From: Corynebacterium sphenisci DSM 44792
GTDB taxonomy: Bacteria > Actinomycetota > Actinomycetes > Mycobacteriales > Mycobacteriaceae
Direction: 5' to 3'
Assembly (NCBI RefSeq): GCF_001941505.1
Contig: NZ_CP009248.1
Span: 310,001-374,000 of the forward strand
DNA: 64,000 bases
Made by a program: the position numbers and the translations under genes
In this document: piece after piece, positions 56,471 to 64,000 of the stretch
Numbering within the stretch: position 1 is the first letter of the stretch
Layout of the letters: the number at the start of each line of letters is the position of its first letter
Notes under the pieces: model-generated
Database searches by the model: none
Told to the model about the DNA's origin: nothing
What the model saw: only the letters and a program-made list of their open reading frames with translations

Positions 56471-56884
56471 GGGCGGGTCTCTTTCCTCAGCGGCCGGGAC
56501 GGCCCCGACCCAGGCAATGCTATTTAGCGCAGGCTCACCTGGCAAGCCCGCCCCCGGCGGGGTGCCGCGGGGCGGCCCCGGCGGGGATTTTGACTGGTGG
56601 GGACGACCTGCTAGCCTCGAACGGTCCGTTCCGCACGGACGATCGGTCACGCATGCCCCGGGCATGGGGCCGGCCGGCGCGCGGGGCGGCCAACCACACG
56701 TCAACTTTGCTGAAGGCCCCCCGCCTCACAGCGTCCCGCTCGTACAGGGTGGCGAGCCGCCGCGGCTACTGAACCGCGGCGGCGCCGAGCAGCCCGCAAA
56801 TCGGGTGGATCACGCCAGCCGCGCCGGTGACGGCGCGCGAGGTGGGCCGGGAACCGCGGCGAGAAAGGAAGACGGTCACACACC
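56471..56884. promoter_or_regulatory. Divergent region: entBC iron-regulated promoter and rpsH promoter
   Basis: The 414-bp gap holds the entB iron box (56524-56542) on the left. A + strand promoter is TTGACT at 56590-56595 with TAGCCT at 56612-56617 (16-bp spacer), giving the second spc segment its own start and a leader of about 260 nt. No gene seen; open frames in the leader lack support. Confidence 0.55.
56524..56542. promoter_or_regulatory. DtxR/IdeR-type iron box upstream of entBC
   Basis: TTAGCGCAGGCTCACCTGG matches 14 of 19 positions of the IdeR-style consensus TTAGGTTAGGCTCACCTAA, with an intact right half. It lies 53 bp upstream of the entB start, where bound repressor would stop DHB synthesis when iron is plentiful. 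Confidence 0.6.
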
Positions 56885-57283
56885 ATGACCATGACTGATC
56901 CCATCGCCGACATGCTGTCGCGCGTGCGCAACGCGAACAACGCGTTCCACGACACCGTGTCGATGCCCTCCTCGAAGCTCAAGGCGAACATCGCCGAGAT
57001 CCTCAAGCAGGAGGGCTACATCGAGGACTACGTCGTCGAGGACGCCAAGGTCGGCAAGACCCTGAGCCTCACCCTCAAGTACGGCCCGTCCCGCGAGCGC
57101 TCCATCGCCGGCGTCCGGCGCGTGTCCAAGCCGGGCCTGCGCGTGTACGCCAAGTCCACCAACCTGCCGAAGGTCCTCGGCGGCCTGGGCGTGGCCATCA
57201 TCTCCACGTCCCAGGGCCTGCTCACCGACCGTCAGGCTCACGAGAAGAAGGTGGGCGGGGAAGTCCTCGCCTACGTCTGGTAA
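56885..57283 (+). CDS. rpsH: 30S ribosomal protein S8
   Basis: Predicted product is 132 residues starting [20 protein letters not shown], the corynebacterial form; the internal ATG at 56891 is an alternative. [20 protein letters not shown] and [17 protein letters not shown] are conserved. First gene of the second spc segment, preceded by its own promoter. Confidence 0.97.
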   Translation: MTMTDPIADMLSRVRNANNAFHDTVSMPSSKLKANIAEILKQEGYIEDYVVEDAKVGKTLSLTLKYGPSRERSIAGVRRVSKPGLRVYAKSTNLPKVLGGLGVAIISTSQGLLTDRQAHEKKVGGEVLAYVW

Positions 57284-57298
57284 GGGGGACCGAGGAAC

Positions 57299-57835
57299 AT
57301 GTCGCGTATCGGCAAGAATCCCATCGCAATCCCGGACAAGGTCGACGTCGCCGTCGACGGCCGGACCGTCACCGTCAAGGGCCCCAAGGGCGAGCTGGCC
57401 ACCACCATCCCGGCGCCGATCAGCGCCTCCGTGGAGGACGGCCAGATCGTGGTCGCCCGCCCGGACGACGCCCGGAAGAGCCGCGCCCTGCACGGCCTGT
57501 CCCGGTCGCTGATCAACAACCTCGTGGTCGGCGTCACCGAGGGCTACCAGATCAAGATGGAGATCTTCGGCGTGGGCTACCGCGTGCAGAAGAAGGGCAA
57601 TGACCTCGAGTTCGCCCTGGGCTACTCCCACCCCGTCCTGATCGAGGCCCCCGAGGGCATCACCTTCGAGGTCGACGGCACCACCAAGCTGTCCATCTCG
57701 GGCATCGACAAGCAGCAGGTCGGGCAGATCGCCGCCAACATCCGTCGTCTGCGGAAGAACGACCCCTACAAGGGCAAGGGCATCCGCTACGAGGGCGAGC
57801 AGATCCGCCGCAAGGTCGGAAAGACGGGTAAGTAA
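57299..57835 (+). CDS. rplF: 50S ribosomal protein L6
   Basis: Predicted product is 178 residues starting [20 protein letters not shown]. The C-terminal [20 protein letters not shown] is the diagnostic L6 signature. 15 bp after rpsH; stop shares one base with the rplR ATG. Confidence 0.98.
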   Translation: MSRIGKNPIAIPDKVDVAVDGRTVTVKGPKGELATTIPAPISASVEDGQIVVARPDDARKSRALHGLSRSLINNLVVGVTEGYQIKMEIFGVGYRVQKKGNDLEFALGYSHPVLIEAPEGITFEVDGTTKLSISGIDKQQVGQIAANIRRLRKNDPYKGKGIRYEGEQIRRKVGKTGK

Positions 57836-58233
57836 TGAGCAACAACGAATCCAAGCGACTCCCGGTCGGCAAGGACATCTCCACGCGTCGCCGCGTCGCG
57901 CGCACCCGCCGGCATGCCCGGCTGCGCAAGCGCGTGCACGGCACCGCCGAGACCCCGCGTCTGGTGGTGCACCGCTCCTCGCGGCACATCTCCGCGCAGA
58001 TCATCGACGACCAGGCCGGCCGCACCCTGGCGGCGGCCTCCACCGTCGAGCCGGACCTCCGCGGCATCGAGGGCGACAAGAAGGCCCGCGGCGCCAAGGT
58101 GGGCGAGCTGATCGCCGCCCGCGCCAAGGAGGCCGGCATCGAGCAGGTCGTCTTCGACCGTGGCGGCTACCAGTACCACGGCCGCGTCGCCGCACTGGCC
58201 GACGCCGCCCGCGAAGGCGGGCTGAAGTTCTAA
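57835..58233 (+). CDS. rplR: 50S ribosomal protein L18
   Basis: Predicted product is 132 residues. [33 protein letters not shown] and [20 protein letters not shown] are characteristic. L18 binds 5S rRNA. Start overlaps the rplF stop by one base. Confidence 0.98.
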   Translation: MSNNESKRLPVGKDISTRRRVARTRRHARLRKRVHGTAETPRLVVHRSSRHISAQIIDDQAGRTLAAASTVEPDLRGIEGDKKARGAKVGELIAARAKEAGIEQVVFDRGGYQYHGRVAALADAAREGGLKF

Positions 58234-58273
58234 TGATGACCCGCAACGAGAAGTCCAACGGAAGGAACGCGTG

Positions 58274-58882
58274 ATGTCGGAACAGCGCGATGGCGGACGT
58301 GGCTCCGCCGGCAACAACAACCGCCGCGGCGGCGGCCGGGACAACCGCCGCCAGCAGGACGAGCGCAACCAGTACCTCGAGCGCGTCGTCACCATCAACC
58401 GCGTGTCCAAGGTCGTGAAGGGCGGGCGCCGCTTCAGCTTCACCGCCCTCGTCATCGTCGGCGACGGCCAGGGCATGGTCGGCGTCGGCTACGGCAAGGC
58501 CAAGGAGGTGCCGGCCGCGATCCAGAAGGGCGCCGAGGAGGCCCGCAAGAACTTCTTCCGGGTGCCCATGATCGCCGGCACCATCACCCACCCGGTGCAG
58601 GGCGAGGCGGCCGCGGGCGTGGTCATGCTGCGCCCCGCCGCCCCCGGTACCGGCGTCATCGCCGGTGGCGCGGTGCGGCCGGTGCTGGAGTGCGCCGGCC
58701 TGCAGGACGTGCTGTCGAAGTCCCTGGGCTCCGACAACGCGATCAACGTCGTCCACGCCACCGTGGACGCGCTCAAGCAGCTGGTGCGCCCCGAGGAGGT
58801 CGCGGCCCGCCGCGGCAAGACCCTCGAGGAGGTCGCGCCGGCCGGTATGCTGCGCGCCCGCGCCGCAGGACAGGGGGCGTAA
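58274..58882 (+). CDS. rpsE: 30S ribosomal protein S5
   Basis: Predicted product is 202 residues. A Gly/Arg/Asn-rich N-terminus precedes the S5 domain [40 protein letters not shown] and [23 protein letters not shown] 58274 is preferred over the in-frame GTG one codon earlier, with AAGGA upstream. Confidence 0.97.
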   Translation: MSEQRDGGRGSAGNNNRRGGGRDNRRQQDERNQYLERVVTINRVSKVVKGGRRFSFTALVIVGDGQGMVGVGYGKAKEVPAAIQKGAEEARKNFFRVPMIAGTITHPVQGEAAAGVVMLRPAAPGTGVIAGGAVRPVLECAGLQDVLSKSLGSDNAINVVHATVDALKQLVRPEEVAARRGKTLEEVAPAGMLRARAAGQGA

Positions 58883-58885
58883 CCC

Positions 58886-59071
58886 ATGGCTCTGAAGATC
58901 ACCCAGGTCCGCGGCACCGCGGGCACCAAGCAGAAGCACAAGGACTCGCTGCGCACCCTCGGCCTCAAGCGCCGGCACCAGACCGTCGTGCGCCCGGACA
59001 CCCCGGACGTGCGCGGCCTGATCCAGGCCGTGCGGCACATGGTCGAGGTCGAAGAGACGGCGGGGGAGTAG
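58886..59071 (+). CDS. rpmD: 50S ribosomal protein L30
   Basis: Predicted product is 61 residues: [40 protein letters not shown], ending in a short acidic tail. Typical L30, 3 bp after rpsE. Confidence 0.97.
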   Translation: MALKITQVRGTAGTKQKHKDSLRTLGLKRRHQTVVRPDTPDVRGLIQAVRHMVEVEETAGE

Positions 59072-59077
59072 GTAACA

Positions 59078-59524
59078 ATGACTGATCCCATCAAGCTGCA
59101 CGATCTCGCCCCGGCCCCGGGTTCCCGCAAGGACAAGACCCGGGTCGGCCGCGGCGAGGCCTCCAAGGGCAAGACCGCCGGCCGCGGCACCAAGGGCACC
59201 AAGGCCCGCAAGCAGGTGCCCGCCTCCTTCGAGGGCGGCCAGATGCCGCTGCACATGCGGCTGCCGAAGCTCAAGGGCTTCAAGAACCCGCGCAAGGTCA
59301 CCTTCCAGGTGGTCAACGTCGCGGATCTGGCCCGCCTCTTCCCGGAGGGCGGCGAGGTCACCATCGCCGACCTGGTCGCCAAGGGCGCGGTGCGCCCGAA
59401 GCAGCCGGTGAAGATCCTCGGCAACGGCGACATCGACGTCGCCGTCAAGGTCACCGCCACCAAGTTCTCGGGCTCCGCGAAGTCCAAGATCGAGGCCGCC
59501 GGCGGCAGCGTCACCGAGGCCTGA
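59078..59524 (+). CDS. rplO: 50S ribosomal protein L15
   Basis: Predicted product is 148 residues with [53 protein letters not shown] and [20 protein letters not shown]. Last gene of this segment; a terminator follows and secY, which normally comes next, is not in the remaining window. Confidence 0.98.
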   Translation: MTDPIKLHDLAPAPGSRKDKTRVGRGEASKGKTAGRGTKGTKARKQVPASFEGGQMPLHMRLPKLKGFKNPRKVTFQVVNVADLARLFPEGGEVTIADLVAKGAVRPKQPVKILGNGDIDVAVKVTATKFSGSAKSKIEAAGGSVTEA

Positions 59525-59556
59525 TCGGGCCCCGGCGACGCGCCCCGCGCGACGCA

Positions 59557-59597
59557 GGCGAACCCGCCCACCCCCTCGGGGGTCGGGCGGGTTCGCC
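59557..59597 (+). terminator. rplO operon terminator
   Basis: Inverted repeat GGCGAACCCGCCC-CCCC / GGGG-GGGCGGGTTCGCC shortly after the rplO stop; one of the clearest hairpins in the window. Confidence 0.85.
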
Positions 59598-59658
59598 GAT
59601 CCCGGGCCCCCTTTCCCGCCGCGTGTCTGGGGAAGGGGATTTCCCGTCGGAGTGGCGG

Positions 59659-60141
59659 TTACTCCACCTCGACGGGGATCTCCACGATGTCGCCGAAGCC
59701 CTCGACATGGTCACCGAAGAGCTTGATCACGCAGGCGTCTGACGTGCAGTCAACGGAACGCCCGCTCGTGCTGACCGTGAGAGTCGAGGAGATCGTTCCG
59801 TCCGCGGAGATGCCCTCCGGGGCGCCGTTGTTGCGGAACCACTTCTGGGTGCTGCCGTCCTGGCGTCCCGCGCATTCGGCGCAGGGTTTGCCCGGTGTCA
59901 TCTCCGCACGGCAAAGCCCGAGGTAATAGCCGGATTCCGGGTCGAGTCCGGTGGCGCTGACGTCGATCTCATCGCCTTCTGCAAGACCCTCCGCGCGTTC
60001 GACGGTCAGGGTGATGCCACCTGGTGCAGTAGCGGTGACCGGTTCCTCGGCGCTGCCTCCGGTGGAGCAGGCAGCGACTGTCAGCACGGGCATGAACGCG
60101 AGTGCAGCCCCGGCGAATCGAAGTCGGTGTCTTGCGTGCAT
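59659..60141 (-). CDS. Secreted lipoprotein with neocarzinostatin-like fold
   Basis: Predicted product is 160 residues. A signal peptide with lipobox VAAC (Cys 25) precedes an all-beta domain: GLAEGDEIDVSATGLDPESG, YYLGLCRAEM, ADGTISSTLTV and VDCTSDACVIKLFGDH. The spacing and the VDCTxxxC pair resemble the neocarzinostatin/macromomycin apoprotein family, small-molecule-binding immunoglobulin-like proteins also seen as surface proteins in corynebacteria. Base composition is lower in GC than upstream genes. Divergent from an iron-boxed permease operon, so a role in iron or haem handling is possible (inference). Confidence 0.65.
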   Translation of the reverse strand: MHARHRLRFAGAALAFMPVLTVAACSTGGSAEEPVTATAPGGITLTVERAEGLAEGDEIDVSATGLDPESGYYLGLCRAEMTPGKPCAECAGRQDGSTQKWFRNNGAPEGISADGTISSTLTVSTSGRSVDCTSDACVIKLFGDHVEGFGDIVEIPVEVE

Positions 60142-60162
60142 GGCCGGAGAATAGCATGTATC

Positions 60163-60181
60163 TTAGGCGAGGCTAGCCATC
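60163..60181. promoter_or_regulatory. DtxR/IdeR-type iron box upstream of the second importer
   Basis: TTAGGCGAGGCTAGCCATC matches 13 of 19 consensus positions, with the left TTAGG and central AGGCTA intact. It lies in the divergent region between the lipoprotein and permease genes. Confidence 0.6.
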
Positions 60182-60396
60182 TGTTCGATACTGCCAGAGG
60201 AGACGTGGATGAGGTGGTCTCCGCTCTGGCCGGGGATCGGGGGACGTGCGGCGACCGGGGCGCGCCCAGCACAACCGAACTCGAGGGAGGTGGGTCTGTG
60301 CACGACCTAGTCTTCGGCGAAGCCGGTCAGAAGGCTGCGGATTCTGCGACTATGTCCCTGACCGTCCTTCGGGATGGGCGTTGTGGAGGGTAGGCG

Positions 60397-61419
60397 ATGA
60401 GCGATCTGATACGCGCACACCCGGTTTCGCGACCGATTGGTGCCCCGGATCGCCGCCTTGTCCGGGTGTTGGGGGTTCTGCTGATGCTCCTGGCTACCGC
60501 GGTTCTGCTGAGTCTGATGCTCGGTGCAGCCCCGGTGCCACCTTCGGTCGCCGTGCGTGCCATGGTCAATGGCTCCCCTGGGGAGCCGGGGCAGCTGATC
60601 GTGCGTGAGATGCGCCTGCCGCGGACCGTTATCGCGGTGTTGGCCGGAGTGGCGCTGGCCGCCGCAGGGGTTTGCTTGCAGGCGCTTATTCGCAATCCAC
60701 TCGCCGACCCGGGGTTGCTTGGCGTCAACGCCGGGGCCTCCTGCGCCGTCGCCTGTGCGGCGGCAGCGGGCATCTCGGATCCTCTACACCAGGTGTGGTG
60801 GGCGCTGGCGGGGGCGTTCCTCGTATCCGGCCTGGTGGTCTGGCTGGGATCCTTGTCCCCGGTGCAGTTGTTGCTCGTCGGGGTTGCGATCACCGCGATT
60901 CTCACGGGGATCACCACGGCGATGACGCTCATTGTCCCCCGCGCATTCGATCTGATGCGGGGTTGGGTCGTGGGTGCGTTGGACGGCAGGGGCGTGGAGG
61001 TCATTGGGGTCACCGGAGTTGTGGTTGCGGCGGGACTCGCTCTGGCTTTGGCGAGCACTCGTGCCCTGGCTGCGTTGCAGCTGGGCGAGGATTCAGCCGT
61101 GGCCCTGGGGGTTCGCGTTCGACGTACCCGGCTGCTCGTGGTGGCTTCGGTAGCCCTGCTCGCCGGCGGCGCGACGGCGGCAGCGGGCCCCGTGGCCTTC
61201 CTCGGATTGCTGATGGCGCACCTGGCCAGAACTCTCGTGGGCCCGGATCCGCGCCGGATGATGCCTGCCGCGGTGATCGGGGGGCCGGTACTACTCCTGG
61301 CGGCCGATGTCATAGGACGTCTGATCGTCCAGCCTGCGGAAATGCCCGCCGGGCTCATGGTCGCTTTCCTGGGGGGCCCGTTGCTCGTGATGCTCGCCCT
61401 GCGAAGTGGGGTTCGATGA
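60397..61419 (+). CDS. FecCD-type iron-siderophore permease, first subunit
   Basis: Predicted product is 340 residues. MRLPRTVIAVLAGVALAAAG, IRNPLADPGLLGVNAGAS and GPVAFLGLLMAHLARTLVGP are FecCD hallmarks. Codon use is less GC-biased (GTT, ATT, TTG, CGT codons) than the fepDGC genes, suggesting separate acquisition. Start overlaps no gene; about 215 bp of leader after the iron box. Coupled to the next gene by ATGA. Confidence 0.88.
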   Translation: MSDLIRAHPVSRPIGAPDRRLVRVLGVLLMLLATAVLLSLMLGAAPVPPSVAVRAMVNGSPGEPGQLIVREMRLPRTVIAVLAGVALAAAGVCLQALIRNPLADPGLLGVNAGASCAVACAAAAGISDPLHQVWWALAGAFLVSGLVVWLGSLSPVQLLLVGVAITAILTGITTAMTLIVPRAFDLMRGWVVGALDGRGVEVIGVTGVVVAAGLALALASTRALAALQLGEDSAVALGVRVRRTRLLVVASVALLAGGATAAAGPVAFLGLLMAHLARTLVGPDPRRMMPAAVIGGPVLLLAADVIGRLIVQPAEMPAGLMVAFLGGPLLVMLALRSGVR

Positions 61420-62507
61420 TGACCCGCGGTAGGGCCGGGGTCGGCCCCATTGTGCTGAGGTTCGGTACCTGTAGCGTGCGGATGCGGATTCGGGATATCG
61501 CGGTGTTCTGGGGCCTGGTTCTCGCTCTAATCGTCCTCGCCGGTATGAGCGTGGGTGTGGGGCCAGCCAGTGCCGGCTTGGGGGATTTTTGGCGTGCGAT
61601 GACATCGGGGGAACCGGTAGGCGGCATGGATGCGGTCATGAAATGGCGAATTCCGCGCATCGGCGTCGCGGTGGCCGGTGGCGCCCTGCTGGCGCTCGGT
61701 GGTGCACTGTTCCAGGTGCTCACCCGGAACCCGCTGGGTAGCCCGGACATCATCGGGTTCAATACCGGGGCGTACACCGGCGCTCTGCTGGCAACTCTGC
61801 TTCTACCCCCTACCGCCGGTCGGGAGCTTCGGATCGGCGCCGTCCGGCTGTATCTCGGGGACTACGTACCCGCGGTAGGCGCCTTCGCGGGTGGCCTGGC
61901 GTGCGCCGCCCTGGTCCTTGGACTGGCCCGGGTGCGGTCCGGTGGAATGTCGCATCGTCTGGTGGTGATCGGCATCGCGGTGAGCGCCACGCTCACCGCT
62001 TTGAACGCGTTCATCATTATGAAGACCGACGTGAACTACGCCTCGTCGATGACCTCCTGGAGCTTTGGCACATTGAATGGGATGCGGCCCCCGGACGCGG
62101 TGTTCGTCACGTGCTGCCTCGTCCTCGCCGCGCTCATCTGCCCCTGGGCCGCGCACGTCGGGGCTGCGCTGCGCTGTCACGATGACCTCGCAGTGGCCAT
62201 CGGCAGTCCGGTGACGCGGCATCGGGTGCTCTTCGTCTTCCTCGGCGTGGCCGTGACGGCGGTGGTCACCTCCGTGGTGGGCCCGGTGATGTTCGTCGCC
62301 TTGACCGCACCGCATATCGCCCGGGGCATCACTCGATCACCCGGCCTGGTGCTGGGCTGCACCGCCGCGGTCGGCGCGATGCTGTTGCTCGCCGCGGACA
62401 CCCTCGCCCGTCTGGGTGCGATCGAGCTTCCCGCCGGAGTCGTGACGATGATCCTCGGGGGCGGGTATTTCTTCTGGCTCTTGCTTCGGCTGCAGCATTC
62501 GACGTAA
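61416..62507 (+). CDS. FecCD-type iron-siderophore permease, second subunit
   Basis: Predicted product is 363 residues. KWRIPRIGVAVAGGALLALG, LTRNPLGSPDIIGFNTGAYT, WSFGTLNGMRP and GPVMFVALTAPHIARGITRS are FecCD motifs. ATG 61416 overlaps the upstream stop; a second ATG follows directly at 61419. Pairs with the preceding permease. Neither an ATPase nor a binding protein for this importer lies in the window. Confidence 0.87.
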   Translation: MMTRGRAGVGPIVLRFGTCSVRMRIRDIAVFWGLVLALIVLAGMSVGVGPASAGLGDFWRAMTSGEPVGGMDAVMKWRIPRIGVAVAGGALLALGGALFQVLTRNPLGSPDIIGFNTGAYTGALLATLLLPPTAGRELRIGAVRLYLGDYVPAVGAFAGGLACAALVLGLARVRSGGMSHRLVVIGIAVSATLTALNAFIIMKTDVNYASSMTSWSFGTLNGMRPPDAVFVTCCLVLAALICPWAAHVGAALRCHDDLAVAIGSPVTRHRVLFVFLGVAVTAVVTSVVGPVMFVALTAPHIARGITRSPGLVLGCTAAVGAMLLLAADTLARLGAIELPAGVVTMILGGGYFFWLLLRLQHST

Positions 62508-62548
62508 CCCGACGCCGGCTGAAGCCGGCCCTGTACACCATCGGGAAA

Positions 62549-62567
62549 ATAGGTTAGGGTTGCATAA
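62549..62567. promoter_or_regulatory. DtxR/IdeR-type iron box upstream of the fused ABC transporter
   Basis: ATAGGTTAGGGTTGCATAA matches 14 of 19 consensus positions, with TAGGTTAGG continuous and the TAA end conserved. It ends 47 bp before the transporter ATG. Confidence 0.65.
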
Positions 62568-62614
62568 ATTTCAAACTGTCGAGTGTCGAGACGGAAGGTC
62601 GTGGAGGAAGGTCG

Positions 62615-64000
62615 ATGTTGGAGAAGAATCCCGATGAGAGTACCGGGCAGTCGGCCAGGGCGTCTGCGGCCACGCTCGCCGAGTTGACCCGTCCGGTATC
62701 GGGTTCACTCCGTGCCGCGGCCGCGCTGCAGGCCGTCGCCTCGGTGGCGGCCATCGCGCCACTGGCCCTGATTGGGCTGATCGGGGGCAGCCTGCTCGAA
62801 GGACGCTCGCCAGGAGGGGCTGTGGTCGCGACCGTGGTCGGGGCTCTGATCCTCCGGGTGGTCGCGGAGGCCGCGGCCTTGGCGATATCCCATGACGCGG
62901 ACGCCCGACTGCAGCATCACCTCAGATGGCGGATCGTCGACGCGCTCTCCCGGGTTCCGCTGCGCTGGTTCACCGCGACCCCGTCCGGCACCGTTCGCCG
63001 GGCGGTCAGCGATGACGTCGCTGAACTGCATTTTCTGGTGGCACATGCGAAAGTCGAGCAGGTTGCCGGGGTGGTCACTCCGATAGCCGGATTGGCCTGG
63101 TGCGTCCTCCTCGACTGGAGGTTGGCGATCGTGGCGGCCCTGCCGTTGGTCGCCTACGGTCTGCTGTCCTGGATCGCGATGCGCAATGCCGGCTCGGTCA
63201 TGGAGGAAATCGCCGCTGCGCTTGGTCGGATGAGTGCGGCCATCACCGAATTCGTCCACGGCATCGCCGTGGTGAAGGTGTTCGGTACGCGGAGGACGGC
63301 GCACGAGAAGTTCATCGGGGCGGCCGAGGACTACCAGGACACCTACGGGACCTGGGCGCGGACCCTGACCCGGGGTTCGGCCTTGGCCGGGGTGCTGCTC
63401 TCAGCCCCGGTCATCCTTCTGCTCACCCTGGGGATCGGGTTCTGGTTCATTGGGGCCGGCTGGTGTGGTCCGGTGGAGGTGATCGCGGCTGCGTTGATCG
63501 CCATGGTGATTCCCTCGACCGTCGTCTCCCTGGGGTTCAGCGCGCAATTCAGGCGCCAGGCGGAGGCCGCCGCCGAGCGGATCGCGGGCATCCTGGATAC
63601 CCCGGGACTGCCCGCGGCGACCGAGGAGGTCGAGCTCCCCGATGCGGGTATCGAGCTCGTCGACGTCGATTATGCCTACGGAGACGGTGACTTGGCCGTT
63701 CGGGGGCTTTCGCTCGGGTTCCCCGCAGGAAGCACCACCGCACTGGTGGGGGCTTCCGGGGCCGGGAAATCCACGGTGGCGGGCCTCGTCGCACGGTTCG
63801 ATGATCCGGTGCGGGGGCAGGTCCGGATCGGCGGTGTCGACGTCCGGGAGATCCCGCCGCGTCAGCTATACGACACGGTTTCGTTCGTGCTGCAGGACAC
63901 CGGCTTGGTGGGCATGTCCATCGCGGACAACATCCGGCTTGGCCGACCTGCTGCCGGTGATGACGAGGTCCTGGAGGCGGCCCGTCGCGCCCAGGTCGCG
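62615..64000 (+). CDS. ABC transporter, fused membrane and ATPase domains, IrtA/YbtP-like (3' end outside window)
   Basis: 462 codons are open to the window end. An exporter-fold membrane domain with about six helices (residues ~30-310; EIAAALGRMSAAITEFVHGI is the usual coupling region) is followed by a nucleotide-binding domain with Walker A LVGASGAGKSTVAGLVARFD at about residue 380 and a Q-loop VSFVLQDTGLV; the signature and Walker B lie beyond the window. This architecture with a siderophore context matches YbtP/YbtQ and IrtA/IrtB, exporter-fold ABC proteins that import ferric siderophores. No SIP domain is fused at its N-terminus, unlike IrtA. A second half-transporter is expected next. 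Confidence 0.8.
   Translation, partial: MLEKNPDESTGQSARASAATLAELTRPVSGSLRAAAALQAVASVAAIAPLALIGLIGGSLLEGRSPGGAVVATVVGALILRVVAEAAALAISHDADARLQHHLRWRIVDALSRVPLRWFTATPSGTVRRAVSDDVAELHFLVAHAKVEQVAGVVTPIAGLAWCVLLDWRLAIVAALPLVAYGLLSWIAMRNAGSVMEEIAAALGRMSAAITEFVHGIAVVKVFGTRRTAHEKFIGAAEDYQDTYGTWARTLTRGSALAGVLLSAPVILLLTLGIGFWFIGAGWCGPVEVIAAALIAMVIPSTVVSLGFSAQFRRQAEAAAERIAGILDTPGLPAATEEVELPDAGIELVDVDYAYGDGDLAVRGLSLGFPAGSTTALVGASGAGKSTVAGLVARFDDPVRGQVRIGGVDVREIPPRQLYDTVSFVLQDTGLVGMSIADNIRLGRPAAGDDEVLEAARRAQVA

Noticed and set aside
26537..56542. Integrase, transposase or attachment-site duplication explaining the 30-kb insertion at rplE/rpsH
   Set aside because: No recombinase gene, insertion sequence or tRNA was found, and no direct repeat of the flanks could be seen by eye.
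56471..56704. A longer N-terminus for entB
   Set aside because: The extension would run through the iron box and promoter, and isochorismatases begin close to the MAIPPIPPYP segment.
60127..60393. Small open frame between the lipoprotein and permease genes
   Set aside because: It covers the iron box and promoter region, starts inside the divergent gene and resembles no family I know.

Overview
This window looks like a chromosome segment of a very GC-rich Corynebacterium or close relative (order Mycobacteriales). The evidence is the near-textbook corynebacterial sequences of EF-G, EF-Tu and the ribosomal proteins, the splitting of the S10/spc ribosomal gene clusters by unrelated genes, DtxR/IdeR-type iron boxes, and MbtG-like chemistry. 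By eye most of the window is above 70% GC; the last ~4.5 kb is visibly lower. No rRNA, tRNA or CRISPR array was seen.

Layout. (1) 1-7940: a GTPase-centred gene set of the predicted conflict-system type: a large FnIII-like protein (cut by the window edge), a GAP1-like protein, a vWA protein and a TRAFAC-type P-loop GTPase in one overlapping + strand operon, facing a helical-repeat protein on the - strand. (2) 8300-13054: str operon, rpsL-rpsG-fusA-tuf. (3) 13460-16552, - strand: a six-gene Asp23/Gls24 envelope operon. (4) 17335-22492: S10 operon (rpsJ to rpsQ) with a long leader. (5) 22594-25100: methyltransferase, NUDIX hydrolase and MFS transporter separating rpsQ from rplN. (6) 25257-26512: rplN-rplX-rplE. 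(7) 26677-56470: ~30 kb between rplE and rpsH, mostly a siderophore locus. (8) 56885-59524: rpsH-rplF-rplR-rpsE-rpmD-rplO. (9) 59659-64000: lower-GC iron-uptake genes in the usual rplO/secY gap.

The siderophore locus encodes a complete 2,3-dihydroxybenzoate route (entC, entB, entA), its activating enzyme (entE) and a free-standing aryl carrier protein. It also has an MbtG-like lysine N-hydroxylase, an IucB/MbtK-like acyltransferase, a free-standing adenylation enzyme and a 2262-residue NRPS read as C-A-T-(degenerate E/C)-C-T-TE. Uptake and release functions are a FepCDG-type importer, a binding lipoprotein, a siderophore-interacting reductase fused to a methyltransferase-like domain, and probable exporters (Drr-type ABC, MFS). 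Inferred product: a mixed catecholate-hydroxamate siderophore made of DHB plus an N-acyl-N-hydroxylysine and at least one other amino acid. Several intergenic regions carry DtxR-box-like sites, so low iron probably induces the locus. The most unusual points are the split NRPS logic (second module lacks an A domain, aryl carrier separated from EntB), the inactive-looking internal domain, the reductase/methyltransferase fusion, and an iron-box-preceded lipase next to rplE.
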